Assembly (NCBI RefSeq): GCF_000304475.1
Contig: NC_018947.1
Coordinates: 572,453 to 636,452, forward strand
Reading direction: 5' to 3'
Length of the DNA: 64,000 bases
DNA from: Kazachstania africana CBS 2517
Taxonomy: Eukaryota; Ascomycota; Saccharomycetes; Saccharomycetales; Saccharomycetaceae
The notes below the pieces were generated by a model that was given only the letters and a program-made list of their open reading frames with translations, was not told the origin of the DNA and searched no databases. Below are positions 51,598 through 60,652 of the stretch, piece after piece (positions within the stretch are counted from its first letter, which is position 1; every line of letters begins with the position of its first letter). Position numbers and translations under genes: made by a program.

Positions 51598-52596
51598 TCA
51601 AGTTGGGAGGCTGTTTGTGATCGATCCATTAGTAGTTGTACCTGTAGCCTGTTGCGGGAAGGGACTAGAGGGTCTTAAGTAGAGGGTATGTAAGAGGAAT
51701 TTGATCCAGGGCTCGTGGTACTTGTCCCAATGATCGTAGAGGGTAATGAGTTCTTGGATGGCGTCCATTACTTCTTCGAGGTCTACTTGAGACTCCGCCA
51801 TGAACCTGTTGAATGTTTCTTGTTGAGAAGTCATAGCCTCTTGGGAGATCATCGATTTGATAGATTTATCTCCCTGCGTGGACACAGCGATAAATACACA
51901 TGCCATGGCGATGATATGTGGTGGAGAAGTCAGATGGATGTCGGTGATATAACTGTCGTTGATCAACGACCAACAATTTTGAATATCATCCGGCGAAAGT
52001 TTCAAATTGTATGCCGGCTCATTTAAAGCTTGAACGATCTGTTCCATGGATCTGTAAGGATGGTGTACAATGAGATAACTTTGTAATTCTTCAATGAGGT
52101 AGAATTCGAATTCAGTGACCCTTGTTGGGTCAGGCGGTACGAATTCAGGCCATAGAGATCTTGCCTCACTGACCAAGGTTCTAATGTACTGAGGGCATTC
52201 TTCGACTTTACAAGCCAGGTAGACACATGTGGTCACTAATAAATACAAATTAACCTCACGGATGGAAGCCTTTAGGAGAAATCGGGAAAGATACACATGG
52301 GCGGTAGCCAAAGCCAATTGTCTAATATTCAGTCTTCTTCCCAGTTTCATAATGAGGAAATAGCAATATATCCTCAAATTATAATCCTTATCGTAGTGTA
52401 AGTCTCTGTGTACAATAGGTATATTCTTTGCCGTGGCAATTTCTTGACCATTCTGTTTAGAATCCATGACAATATTCAAACCTTGTGGAAACAATTGACA
52501 CTCTAGAAGCCACAATTTCTGTCTCTCTTTCGCCAGAGATGACTTCGAGTACTGCCATTGCAGTCGCTGCATAGATGTCCAGTAACTTCCAGACAT
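51598..52596 (-). CDS. SSN8: Cyclin C of the Mediator kinase module (Ssn8/Srb11)
   Basis: Partners the kinase Ssn3 (Cdk8) in Mediator and is released to mitochondria under stress. 332 residues (S. cerevisiae 323). The start MSGSYWTSMQRLQWQYSKSS is nearly the S. cerevisiae one. The cyclin box is strongly conserved: RIYCYFLIMKLGRRLNIRQL, TCVYLACKVEECPQYIRTL, FEFYLIEELQSYLIVHHPY. A second cyclin fold follows with HIIAMACVFIAV. The C-terminus has a short Thr/Gly/Asn tail absent from S. cerevisiae. Located beside NME1 as on chromosome XIV. Confidence 0.98.
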   Translation of the reverse strand: MSGSYWTSMQRLQWQYSKSSLAKERQKLWLLECQLFPQGLNIVMDSKQNGQEIATAKNIPIVHRDLHYDKDYNLRIYCYFLIMKLGRRLNIRQLALATAHVYLSRFLLKASIREVNLYLLVTTCVYLACKVEECPQYIRTLVSEARSLWPEFVPPDPTRVTEFEFYLIEELQSYLIVHHPYRSMEQIVQALNEPAYNLKLSPDDIQNCWSLINDSYITDIHLTSPPHIIAMACVFIAVSTQGDKSIKSMISQEAMTSQQETFNRFMAESQVDLEEVMDAIQELITLYDHWDKYHEPWIKFLLHTLYLRPSSPFPQQATGTTTNGSITNSLPT

Positions 52597-52988
52597 GACT
52601 CGATACTGAAAGTGATGGTTGAAGAAGACAGTTCACAGCTTTCTCCATAAATTGAAATATCGATCATTTTCAGATTTTTAAAGACTTTTGAGGAAAACAT
52701 ATTTGATAATTAGTGTCCGAATGAGCCCCGGTTGTAATCGGACAAACTAATAATGACCGATCTTTTACCGGTTACAATCCGGACGTAGAAGTGACCGAGT
52801 AATTTCCGGTGGCAAACCGGACATTTGTGCCCTAATCACATGACCTAAACTTTGAATTCAAAACCACGTGACTGTGAAAATTTTTTCCCTCCCATTGAAG
52901 CTTTATATAAATACATGAAAGATATCTACTCTCATTAACTAACGTTACATTTTATTTTACGAAAACTTCTTCTTCCTTTGATTTGTCC
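52597..52988. promoter_or_regulatory. SSN8 / NME1 intergenic: PACE site inside a series of CGG direct repeats, TATA for NME1
   Basis: Three near-identical elements of the form CCGG-N6/7-CGG occur at 52728-52741, 52768-52782 and 52806-52820, spaced 40 and 38 bases apart. The third, CCGGTGGCAAACCGG, embeds GGTGGCAAA, the Rpn4 proteasome-associated control element. CGG triplets repeated at fixed spacing are typical of Zn2Cys6 regulators. CACATG and CACGTG boxes follow at about 52838-52843 and 52866-52871. TATATAAATA at 52904-52913 lies 76-85 bases before the NME1 5' end. Confidence 0.55.
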
Positions 52989-53330
52989 AGTCCATAGCCA
53001 GAGAATCGTCACTGATCGAAGCTTACATAAGGAGTGTTTACACTCAAGTATGCTTTGGGTTGAAAGTCTCCCACCTGTCAATGTGCGGAAACGTAGTGAG
53101 ATTTAAAAATTTAAATTGTTTAAATCAACTCACTAAGAATTGGGAAGATTCTCTTCTCTTTTCTTCACTACCTGGGACTATCTTTGTCCCGGTGCTTTTC
53201 GGTACTGGAGTCTTTATAGACTCTAAACCATAGTTATGACGATTGCTTTGTTTTCATTGTTTTTCTCATGGGAAAACACGAGAACAAGGTAACCCAATGG
53301 AGCTTACTATTCTTGGTTCATGGACTCCAC
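52989..53330 (+). ncRNA. NME1: RNase MRP RNA
   Basis: RNA subunit of RNase MRP, which cleaves pre-rRNA at site A3 and trims some mRNAs. About 342 nt (S. cerevisiae 340). Long blocks match recalled NME1: AGAATCGTCACTGATCGAAG near the 5' end, TGCTTTGGGTTGAAAGTCTC, AATTGTTTAAATCAACTCAC, ACCATAGTTATGACGATTGC, and the 3' block TAACCCAATGGAGCTTACTA followed by TTCTTGGTTCATGGA, which pairs back with the 5' end (TCCATAGCCA region). The variable arms differ, as expected for a structured RNA. It lies between SSN8 and KSH1, exactly as in S. cerevisiae. The ends are placed by homology to within a few bases. Confidence 0.95.
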
Positions 53331-53459
53331 ATCAACAGTTTGAAGTTAGTGTTTTTATCACACGTAATTTTTGCATGGTCAAACATGCCAGACTGTCCAT
53401 TGAATTCAGTTGAATTCACATCCTTCTTGACAAGAATGATTCTGTAGGAATTTTTTTTA

Positions 53460-53558
53460 TTAAAATGATGAAATATCAATGCAACATAGAGTCAAGCTCT
53501 GAGCATTCATAAAAAATATGATGCATGGAAGAGACTTGCTTATATTTATCTGATTTAA
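53460..53558 (+). ncRNA. SNR66: C/D box snoRNA snR66
   Basis: Box C is ATGATGA (53465-53471), box D' CTGA (53499-53502), box C' ATGATGC (53518-53524) and box D CTGA (53550-53553). The ends TTAAA (53460-53464) and TTTAA (53554-53558) form the terminal stem. The 12 bases before D' (TAGAGTCAAGCT) are complementary to AGCUUGACUCUA in 25S rRNA domain V. The base paired five positions from D' is a U in the known snR66 target context (U2417 in S. cerevisiae). I recall SNR66 directly after NME1 in S. cerevisiae, the same arrangement. About 99 nt including the stem, slightly longer than the recalled 86. Confidence 0.88.
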
Positions 53559-53601
53559 AAAAAAATTATAACTAGCTTATTACTTGATTCTATATACATC
53601 T

Positions 53602-53820
53602 CTAACTGTTAAACTGGTTAACAGCCATTAAAATACACGCTAAACTAACGTAGGGACTTCCTCTTTCTCCAACACGGGCCATTTTCCAAAATATCCCTAG
53701 GGCTTCATGGTCCTTGTAACGCTCAAGTAATGAAGGCCATTGTGTATGGATATATGTACACGAACAAATTAATAGCAACAGAACCTGCAACAATGAGCTG
53801 AAATTGAATAATGCTGACAT
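53602..53820 (-). CDS. KSH1: Ksh1, small secretory-pathway membrane protein (Kish family)
   Basis: 72 residues, the same as S. cerevisiae YNL024C-A, an essential protein of the early secretory pathway conserved to animals (Kish/TMEM167). It starts [20 protein letters not shown], a hydrophobic first helix. The conserved core is [13 protein letters not shown] and [20 protein letters not shown], and a second hydrophobic segment ends AVNQFNS. The molecular role is still unclear; it is thought to act near the Golgi. The neighbours NME1/snR66 and EFM6 keep S. cerevisiae order. Confidence 0.98.
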   Translation of the reverse strand: MSALFNFSSLLQVLLLLICSCTYIHTQWPSLLERYKDHEALGIFWKMARVGERGSPYVSLACILMAVNQFNS

Positions 53821-54072
53821 GGGATCTCACTTAAAAGGCACTTCTCGTTTCAATCAATCTAGTTAACTTGCTCTTTTTACAAAAATGTATTTATAGCTTT
53901 TCCAAATCACAGTCTCTCTCTCACCTTTTTGATATTTGATAGAATTTCTAATTGCTCGCCTATATAACACCTATACACCACATATAAAAAATAAAAGAAT
54001 TTCGAATATATAAGCAATAAAGTCAATATATTAGTGTCTTTTAGATATTTAACACTGTCCATCTGGTTTCAG

Positions 54073-54810
54073 TCACTTACGTTTCAGTTCAAATAAGTGT
54101 GTCCTTTGTTTCATATACTTTTCATGGCTAGAGAAATCGTCAATTTCAATGACATCGAAATTCTTTCTAATCCTGACAAAGAACCGTTTATCTGCTTTTC
54201 TACGTTTTCTGTAAGCCATTAGGATAATTGGTGGATTATCACAATTCGTCAGATCCAATAATATCTTCTCTAATAGCGGAAATGCTTTCTCTGCGTAGAC
54301 ACAATCTGCCGCAACGACAAGATCAACGTTTGAAACATTGTCACAATTACCATCCACAGAGGTTGTCATATACTCAGACGGCAATTGTTGCCCCCACATT
54401 AGTTCTTTTGCCACAGTAGCGTCGGCTATCTTATTCAATAAAATGTTTCTTTCCATTAACGGTACTAGGCCGCCAATATCAGTTATACTAACCTTGATAT
54501 CTTTGTGAAACCGTTGTTTCTCCATCAACCCAACACATATACCGACAAGACCAGTTCCACTACCTAACTCCAAGATGTTTTTGATGGATCCATCACAAAG
54601 CAGGTTCTCAGAATCTGATTTTTCAATAAGATACTCACACAACAATTCACCAGCTATCCACACCTTCCCACCACAACCTGATGCTCCACCATCTTCATAG
54701 ATCTTCATTGCCGGCGACAGTTGTCCATCAAATGACAAATCAGCACTACCCAGATGTTCAATGGGTCTCGTATCGATCAACCCAACATACTCTCCAAATA
54801 CTTCATTCAT
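54073..54810 (-). CDS. EFM6: Lysine methyltransferase Efm6 (seven-beta-strand, acts on eEF1A)
   Basis: 245 residues (S. cerevisiae YNL024C 246). S. cerevisiae Efm6 methylates a lysine of eEF1A. The METTL21-like fold shows GGKVWIAGELLCEYLIEKS (the usual (V/I)W substrate-side motif), the SAM-binding NILELGSGTGLVGICVGLM, acidic motif II VSITDIGGLVPLMERNI, and the catalytic-loop VDLVVAADCVYAEKAFP where this family usually has DxxY/F (here DCVY). Located between KSH1 and FAP1 as in S. cerevisiae. The family assignment is sure; the exact substrate is inferred from orthology. Confidence 0.93.
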   Translation of the reverse strand: MNEVFGEYVGLIDTRPIEHLGSADLSFDGQLSPAMKIYEDGGASGCGGKVWIAGELLCEYLIEKSDSENLLCDGSIKNILELGSGTGLVGICVGLMEKQRFHKDIKVSITDIGGLVPLMERNILLNKIADATVAKELMWGQQLPSEYMTTSVDGNCDNVSNVDLVVAADCVYAEKAFPLLEKILLDLTNCDNPPIILMAYRKRRKADKRFFVRIRKNFDVIEIDDFSSHEKYMKQRTHLFELKRK

Positions 54811-55067
54811 CGTCTATTTTTTATAAAGTCTATTTTTTATAAAGTCTATAAAAACAACAAGAATATCAAGTCTAAGAACAGTAATAAGCCTATATACCTT
54901 GCTTTTCTATCTTCTGTCTTTATATACAGATCTGGATTATTTAATCTTCGAGAAGTTTTTTTTTCCAGTTTTGGGCTTGAAGCGTAAATCAGGCCCACGT
55001 TTTTTAGTATACGAGAGAAAGAAGAAAATGCTCAAATTTGTATTATATTCAACTATTTACTTTTAAT

Positions 55068-57968
55068 CTACTCGTCATCTGACTCCAATCCTGGTGTTTC
55101 CAACCTGGGAGTTTCCAATCTTTCTTCAGGTAATTCGTTCTCAATGTTACACATTTCTACTGAATCTCCAATTAGTTCTTCCTTGACAATTACATTGAAA
55201 TGACCCACCAGCATATCAAGATCGTTGTAGACACCTTGCGTGATTTCATTGTGGCTTTCTGGATAGATTAATCCGTTATTTTCGATTATTAAATATTGCG
55301 GGTTCTTAATTAAAGTTGATTTGAAAAATTTATTGAAAAATTCACTCAAAAACTCTAATGTGATTCCGTTGGACAAATTTTTAATAATGAGCCCATTATT
55401 TTCAAATTTTTTCCGTTCTTCCAGGGTATCGTCAAGTGTAATGTTCATTAATCTTGCTGTGGTCCTAGCTTCAAATTGCTTGGCCTTACGCTCTTTCTCT
55501 AATTTCTTGAAATTTTGGTAAACTGGCAACACGTCACTTAATCTCAAAGCTGGCTTCAATGAAGTACCATCGTCATTTTTTTTGAGGAAAACAGACCTCT
55601 TTGGCTCACGATCTTGGGATTCTGCATACAAATTAAATGCCTTAGCTATTTCATGAATAAAGTACCGTTGCGGAGGTCTCATAGGTTTGAAATGTAAACT
55701 TGGTCTAGAATTATCGTCCATGAATTTGATCAAGAGTTCCTCGATCTGTTCACACCAATTTGGTTGCTTTGTATATGCCACTAGTGCTGGTTCCGTATAT
55801 GGTAACTGTAAATCATCGTAATTTGTTGCACTTTGAGCAAAACTTTGTAATCTTTCTGTCCCCAAGTTCTCGGGTTCCTCTTTCTCCACAATGCCAAATG
55901 CTTCCCTCAATTCACGGTGTCTCTTTACTACTTCACATTCCTCATTACAATCTAATCTCGTGATCAAAGCAGCGCTATCTATCGTAGAGGTTGCGTTACA
56001 AGTAACGTAACTTTCTCTTCTACCACATGGACATGATATCTTCGTAGACACGGGACAAGGGGAATCAGAGCATTCAGTTGATCCGTGACAAGATTTCAAA
56101 CATTCATGTACACAGTTAACTCTCTTTTTACGACATACTTGCTTGCATTTAACTTGGCACTCACCATTTGGATGACATACCTTTTGACACTTATGATGGC
56201 AAGTCAAAAGAGGTAGTCCACAGATTTTGCCACAGGAAACATCTTTTTGAAAACAAACAGTTCTAACCTTATCTCTCTTTCCACATTTACATGGTTTAAA
56301 AACTGTAGCAGTGCATGGAGGACAAGGTTGATCCAATGGGTGACAGCTGTGTGGTACAGGTGGATGACCGCATACAGATTCATTTCTAATAACTTTAATA
56401 CATGGAAATAAGCATGGTGACAATTTGGTACCGCAACGTACAGGTGCTTCTACAACAGTTTTGCCACAGGGGCAAACTAAGTCATTAGAGTCACTCTCTA
56501 GACATGGTGGACATTTACCTGGATGGCATTTTCTTTGACACCTATGTTTCCCACATGATAACATCAAATTGCATTCTTTCAAACAAACGTGCTGTGCTTC
56601 AACTAAAGTTTCATCATTAATATCACTCGATCTGAAAAGAGTCTTCTTACGTTTTTCTGCCAGTGGTCTTCCAGAACAACATCTTTCTGTACATCTGTGA
56701 CGGCGGCATGACATCAAAGACTCACATTTGATGTTACAGTGTGGCTCACCTTCAAATTGACATGGGGTAAGGAAAAATGATTGGTGGCATGAACATGGTT
56801 TCTTGTCAATTTGTATGCATGGGTCCATACAAGGTCCATTATGACATGTAAATGGACATCTATGTTTACCACACTTCAGAGGTTTATTACAACATGCTTC
56901 ACACGTTGGAACCGGGTCGGTACATTTGAGTCGCGGTTTTGATAATGCATTCAAAGGTGTTCTCCCACAAGGACAAGTTTTGAGTAAATTTGGTGAAAAT
57001 GGGCATTGCTTTGTTCCCGATACGGTTGGAGGTGCAACACATGATTCTACAAATGAATGCTTCTGACATGAGTACTCAACATTTCTTATTTTATTACATG
57101 AAAATACACCAACCCATTTATTACCTTCTGCGTCTCTAGATAATGTTGTAGGGGCCTTAACATCTTTACAAGGGAAAGACTTTTTTGTTTCAAGTCCACA
57201 GTAACATTTAATCGTAGCGCATTTTTCTTCATTTACTTCCAGGAGTTCAGGACAGCTCCCACATAAACCTGAATGACATTTCTTCTTGCACGTGTGTATT
57301 CCACATGATAATGGTAATCCACACTCTTCTTCGCAGGAGAAACGATTCCTTCTGCCGGATTGTGATTTTGATTGGAAACAAGAAATTTGTCTCTCATGTT
57401 TTCCACAATCACATTTCATGGTTATGGTTCTTAAACATTCGGGATGTGGACCCAAGTGGCAAATCTTGGAGCATCCATGGATACAAACCGGTGCATTACA
57501 AGTTTGACCACATGAATTTGGATTTAAAGGATTCTTTTCAGGATTAACGACTTTCCCACACCAACATGTTGCTCTGTTCTTGGTAGGCACTTTCTTATTG
57601 ACATGATAACAATTTGGACACTTCCAAATCCTTTCTTTGGTCTTTTCGGTAGATTTTAATGCCCACTCTCTTATACAATCATAATCGAAGATTCTGCAAC
57701 ATTTTTTACAAGCGTACATTTTGCATGTGTAATCCATTTCAACCGTACAAATCATGCAGATATATGAATCTCCTGCAGCAATCTCCTGAATAGCACGTTC
57801 ATAGTACATCATATCGTCGTTATCAGAAAGAACATCCATTTCTTCATCATCTGATGAAGCTGCACTGCTTGTATCATCCTCTGAGAACTCTAGAACCAGG
57901 GACTTCGGGTCGGGATGCGTATGCAAATTGAGAGTCTCATCGACTGAATCAGCTGAACTATCATCCAT
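55068..57968 (-). CDS. FAP1: NF-X1-type zinc-finger protein Fap1
   Basis: 966 residues from the ATG at 57968 (S. cerevisiae 965); the frame continues 13 codons upstream only from a TTG. Fap1 binds FKBP12 (Fpr1) and confers rapamycin resistance when abundant, and has been linked to ribosome-associated ubiquitination. An atypical RING-CH lies at about 69-125 (CMICTVEMDYTCKMYACKKC, WKCPNCYHVNKKVP). A long series of NFX1-type Cys/His repeats follows (CGIHTCKKKCHSGLCGSCPE, CGKHRCQRKCHPGKCPPC, CHHKCQKVCHPNGECQVKC), to about 690. The C-terminal part includes an R3H-like segment (RYFIHEIAKAFNLYAES). The C-terminus ends with a repeated RLETP/GLES acidic motif that looks locally duplicated. Confidence 0.95.
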   Translation of the reverse strand: MDDSSADSVDETLNLHTHPDPKSLVLEFSEDDTSSAASSDDEEMDVLSDNDDMMYYERAIQEIAAGDSYICMICTVEMDYTCKMYACKKCCRIFDYDCIREWALKSTEKTKERIWKCPNCYHVNKKVPTKNRATCWCGKVVNPEKNPLNPNSCGQTCNAPVCIHGCSKICHLGPHPECLRTITMKCDCGKHERQISCFQSKSQSGRRNRFSCEEECGLPLSCGIHTCKKKCHSGLCGSCPELLEVNEEKCATIKCYCGLETKKSFPCKDVKAPTTLSRDAEGNKWVGVFSCNKIRNVEYSCQKHSFVESCVAPPTVSGTKQCPFSPNLLKTCPCGRTPLNALSKPRLKCTDPVPTCEACCNKPLKCGKHRCPFTCHNGPCMDPCIQIDKKPCSCHQSFFLTPCQFEGEPHCNIKCESLMSCRRHRCTERCCSGRPLAEKRKKTLFRSSDINDETLVEAQHVCLKECNLMLSCGKHRCQRKCHPGKCPPCLESDSNDLVCPCGKTVVEAPVRCGTKLSPCLFPCIKVIRNESVCGHPPVPHSCHPLDQPCPPCTATVFKPCKCGKRDKVRTVCFQKDVSCGKICGLPLLTCHHKCQKVCHPNGECQVKCKQVCRKKRVNCVHECLKSCHGSTECSDSPCPVSTKISCPCGRRESYVTCNATSTIDSAALITRLDCNEECEVVKRHRELREAFGIVEKEEPENLGTERLQSFAQSATNYDDLQLPYTEPALVAYTKQPNWCEQIEELLIKFMDDNSRPSLHFKPMRPPQRYFIHEIAKAFNLYAESQDREPKRSVFLKKNDDGTSLKPALRLSDVLPVYQNFKKLEKERKAKQFEARTTARLMNITLDDTLEERKKFENNGLIIKNLSNGITLEFLSEFFNKFFKSTLIKNPQYLIIENNGLIYPESHNEITQGVYNDLDMLVGHFNVIVKEELIGDSVEMCNIENELPEERLETPRLETPGLESDDE

Positions 57969-58144
57969 AATGGACAGATACCTTCTTTTAGTGTTCACTT
58001 GCTTCAAATCTTGAACTTATCCATCCCAAATTTGCATGCTATTTTTTTTTTCACTCCTAGCGAGATGCCATATTAGAGAGCGATGAGCCTGCTATTAGCA
58101 TGTAATATATAGCATTAAAGATTATTATATGATGCACCAGACGG

Positions 58145-59611
58145 TCAAATATCTCTTTCAAAACATATTGCAAAGAAACCTATGCCACCGTCTTCCCTTG
58201 GAAGTGCTCTTATGCAGCCGTCAGCCATTTCTTGGCATTCACTAGCAGTTTTATCTCTAAATATCTCTTGAAATTCAGAGACAAACCCTCTTCTGGGCCA
58301 TTGTGGGATCACAGATTCTCTCTTCGCAATCTTCCAGCCCCATTGTTTCACTTTTTCATCCAACAGTAAATCTAGAGCTACACGTTCGTTTTCTTCTGCA
58401 TGAATAGAACAGGTACTGTAAACGATCCTCTTTGCCTTCGGGAAACTCATTGCATGCTTCACAACTTGGAATTGGAAAGAAGACAGTTTTGAGAGACGCT
58501 CTTGTAGATTACCATTTTCCTTTTCGGCCATTTCTTCCTGTTCATCAGGTACACCGTTATCTACAATATCCTGTGTCTTCTTTTGACGATTCAAAGAATC
58601 AATGTATTTCCTACCAAAGATACCACTGCCTGAGCAACTAGGATCAACGATGAAACCGGTAACATCTGGGAACTTTGAAGGGGTGGCAAGCTTTGTGAAA
58701 TCGCCAACATTGACACTGATTTGTTTAGAACAACCTGCCACTTTGATCATCTTCTGTAACACTTTAGCTCTTTCTGGATCTTTCTCAAATGCGAAAATTC
58801 TAACATCATCTACTAATCCATTTCCAAACATATATGACGCCACATGTGTGGTCTTGTTCCCTGGAGCAGAACATGCATCGATGATCTTATCTTCTAAAGT
58901 AGGATTCAATATATGGGCTGGAAAACATGACGCACGGTCTTGTATGATAATTCTCCCCTGTTTGTACAGTTCATGTGAAGTGATCTTATCCTGTGGATGA
59001 ATACCGAATAGGTACGGTATGAATTCGTCGTGATAAATGGAACCTGGCACTATACCTTCCCAACTTTCGACTCTTTGAGGAAATTTTTTCTCCAATTCCT
59101 TCATTACAGCAGAAGCGTCTGGACATCTCAATGGATTTATTCTGAACCATCTTACAGGCGTTATATCGTTTGAAGAATCACCAGTGTCCACTAGTTCTGA
59201 TAAGTCTCTAACTTTAGCCTTAAGTTTCAGTTTAACCAGTTCACTATGTAATCTTGACTTGTATCTGAGTACGAAAAGCTTAATAGGATGCTTACCCATT
59301 TGAATTCTCTTTTGTTTCGAGAGTAAAAGATCATGAATCAAAAGTAATAAAGTGAGTCTTGTGTAGACCGGTTTGCCCTTCTTCTTGGGGATATCCTTCA
59401 ATATTCCTGACTTACTCATGACTTTCTCTAAGAAAGGTTTATACTTCCAGCATGAATCCAATACAGCATAGATATGCTTCGGATTTGTCTTTAATTTATA
59501 TTTTTGACAACTTTTCAAGACGAGTGACTGTAATGAGCCTGAAATTCGTCCCTTCGAGTCCTGCTGCTCGATATATTCTAGAACCCACGTGGCATCCCTG
59601 TAAAATTCCAT
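58145..59611 (-). CDS. RCM1: 25S rRNA cytosine-5 methyltransferase Rcm1 (NSUN5-type)
   Basis: Nucleolar enzyme that in S. cerevisiae makes m5C2278 of 25S rRNA. 488 residues (S. cerevisiae 490). RsmB/NOL1 motifs: the SAM-binding [17 protein letters not shown], motif [15 protein letters not shown] with the PSC cysteine, and motif [15 protein letters not shown] with the catalytic TC. The N-terminal ~150 residues are the helical NSUN5-type domain ([18 protein letters not shown]). It ends [17 protein letters not shown] and RRPE elements lie upstream, consistent with a ribosome-biogenesis gene. Divergent from HDA1 as in S. cerevisiae. Confidence 0.97.
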   Translation of the reverse strand: MEFYRDATWVLEYIEQQDSKGRISGSLQSLVLKSCQKYKLKTNPKHIYAVLDSCWKYKPFLEKVMSKSGILKDIPKKKGKPVYTRLTLLLLIHDLLLSKQKRIQMGKHPIKLFVLRYKSRLHSELVKLKLKAKVRDLSELVDTGDSSNDITPVRWFRINPLRCPDASAVMKELEKKFPQRVESWEGIVPGSIYHDEFIPYLFGIHPQDKITSHELYKQGRIIIQDRASCFPAHILNPTLEDKIIDACSAPGNKTTHVASYMFGNGLVDDVRIFAFEKDPERAKVLQKMIKVAGCSKQISVNVGDFTKLATPSKFPDVTGFIVDPSCSGSGIFGRKYIDSLNRQKKTQDIVDNGVPDEQEEMAEKENGNLQERLSKLSSFQFQVVKHAMSFPKAKRIVYSTCSIHAEENERVALDLLLDEKVKQWGWKIAKRESVIPQWPRRGFVSEFQEIFRDKTASECQEMADGCIRALPREDGGIGFFAICFERDI

Positions 59612-59668
59612 CCTGAAACGGTCGAATGTCGTAGTATATTAATTGCTTCTATGCTAGTCGACCGTTAG

Positions 59669-59724
59669 CTCATCGACTTTCCATTTTTTTTCTTCTTGAA
59701 ATTTTTTGTAGGTGAAAAATTTCA
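59669..59724 (-). promoter_or_regulatory. PAC and RRPE elements of the RCM1 promoter
   Basis: On the minus strand GATGAG (59669-59674) lies about 58 bases before the RCM1 ATG. TGAAATTTTTCA (59713-59724), an RRPE-type motif, is about 40 bases further upstream. The pairing is the same as in front of the YCR016W-type gene and marks both as members of the ribosome-biogenesis regulon. Confidence 0.6.
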
Positions 59725-60652
59725 CATAGTACTGCTAAGAGATGAATTGAAAAGTATGTGGCTTACTATTGTATTGTGCAGGCTACGTATATAATGTATT
59801 TGGTTGGATGGGAATACCTGGCTCTTTTTTCATATAATTTTTAGCTTCAATAGTTTTATCTTACAAGATTGATGGCTGATTGATTTGTATATAATAGAAA
59901 ACAAAACATTAAAAAGAGAAAATTAGAGATCAGGATATCTAATGTGTATATAGAATCCACACTCTATAGACTGTGCTATAGAGTATAACTTTAGCCAAAA
60001 GGACATGCTAATGTCGCATAAGAGCGTGCGTTTTATGTGGATACATATCTAATTGGTGATGTTACTACAACGCCTTCAACTAGGGCAAAAAAGTCCAGCT
60101 ACGCTTGCAGATATAGCCAACGCGGCTTCCCAAACGACATGGCATGTCCACTTTATAATGTTCGGCTTCAACTACTGTAATGCTCGGTTTCAACTACTGT
60201 AATGCTCGGTTTCAAATACTGTAATGCTTGTTTCGTACTGCCTTGGATGTTCTTACAGGAGATTCTATGCGCCTGCTTATTCGTGACCTTATAAAAGGCT
60301 CATACTACCAATGCCTCATCTTCCAACAGCAAGAAACCTGAACGAACACTCTCTAACCATCGAGATAACCGTGTCCCAACGCACTCATTATCCACCCCCC
60401 GTAACTCCACCAATTTTGGTCGAAAAAAATCACAATTTCCACAGATCTGCGCCATTTGAATTTCTCTACACACCCTAAACAGCATACAAAGCAGCTTTAC
60501 AAGTTTTCAACCGTGTCGGTACCTGGCACTGACGCAACAGTCCTTTTCAGCAACTGCATCAATTTTTTCTTTGTTAGGCAACATCATCCGAAGAATCTCG
60601 AAAGAGAATGAAAACGAAAATCACATATTGAACAGCTATTATTACTGACGGA
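59725..60652. other. Remainder of the RCM1 / HDA1 intergenic with a 22-base tandem repeat
   Basis: About 930 bases with no credible gene. Positions 60157-60222 hold three tandem 22-base units (AATGCTCGGTTTCAACTACTGT type; 60157-60178, 60179-60200, 60201-60222) with two differences in unit 1 and one in unit 3, followed by a degraded partial unit. Two CTCGG cores per array could bind a regulator. A TTATAAAAGG TATA-like element (about 60290-60298) is nearer HDA1. Nothing else is identified. Confidence 0.5.
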
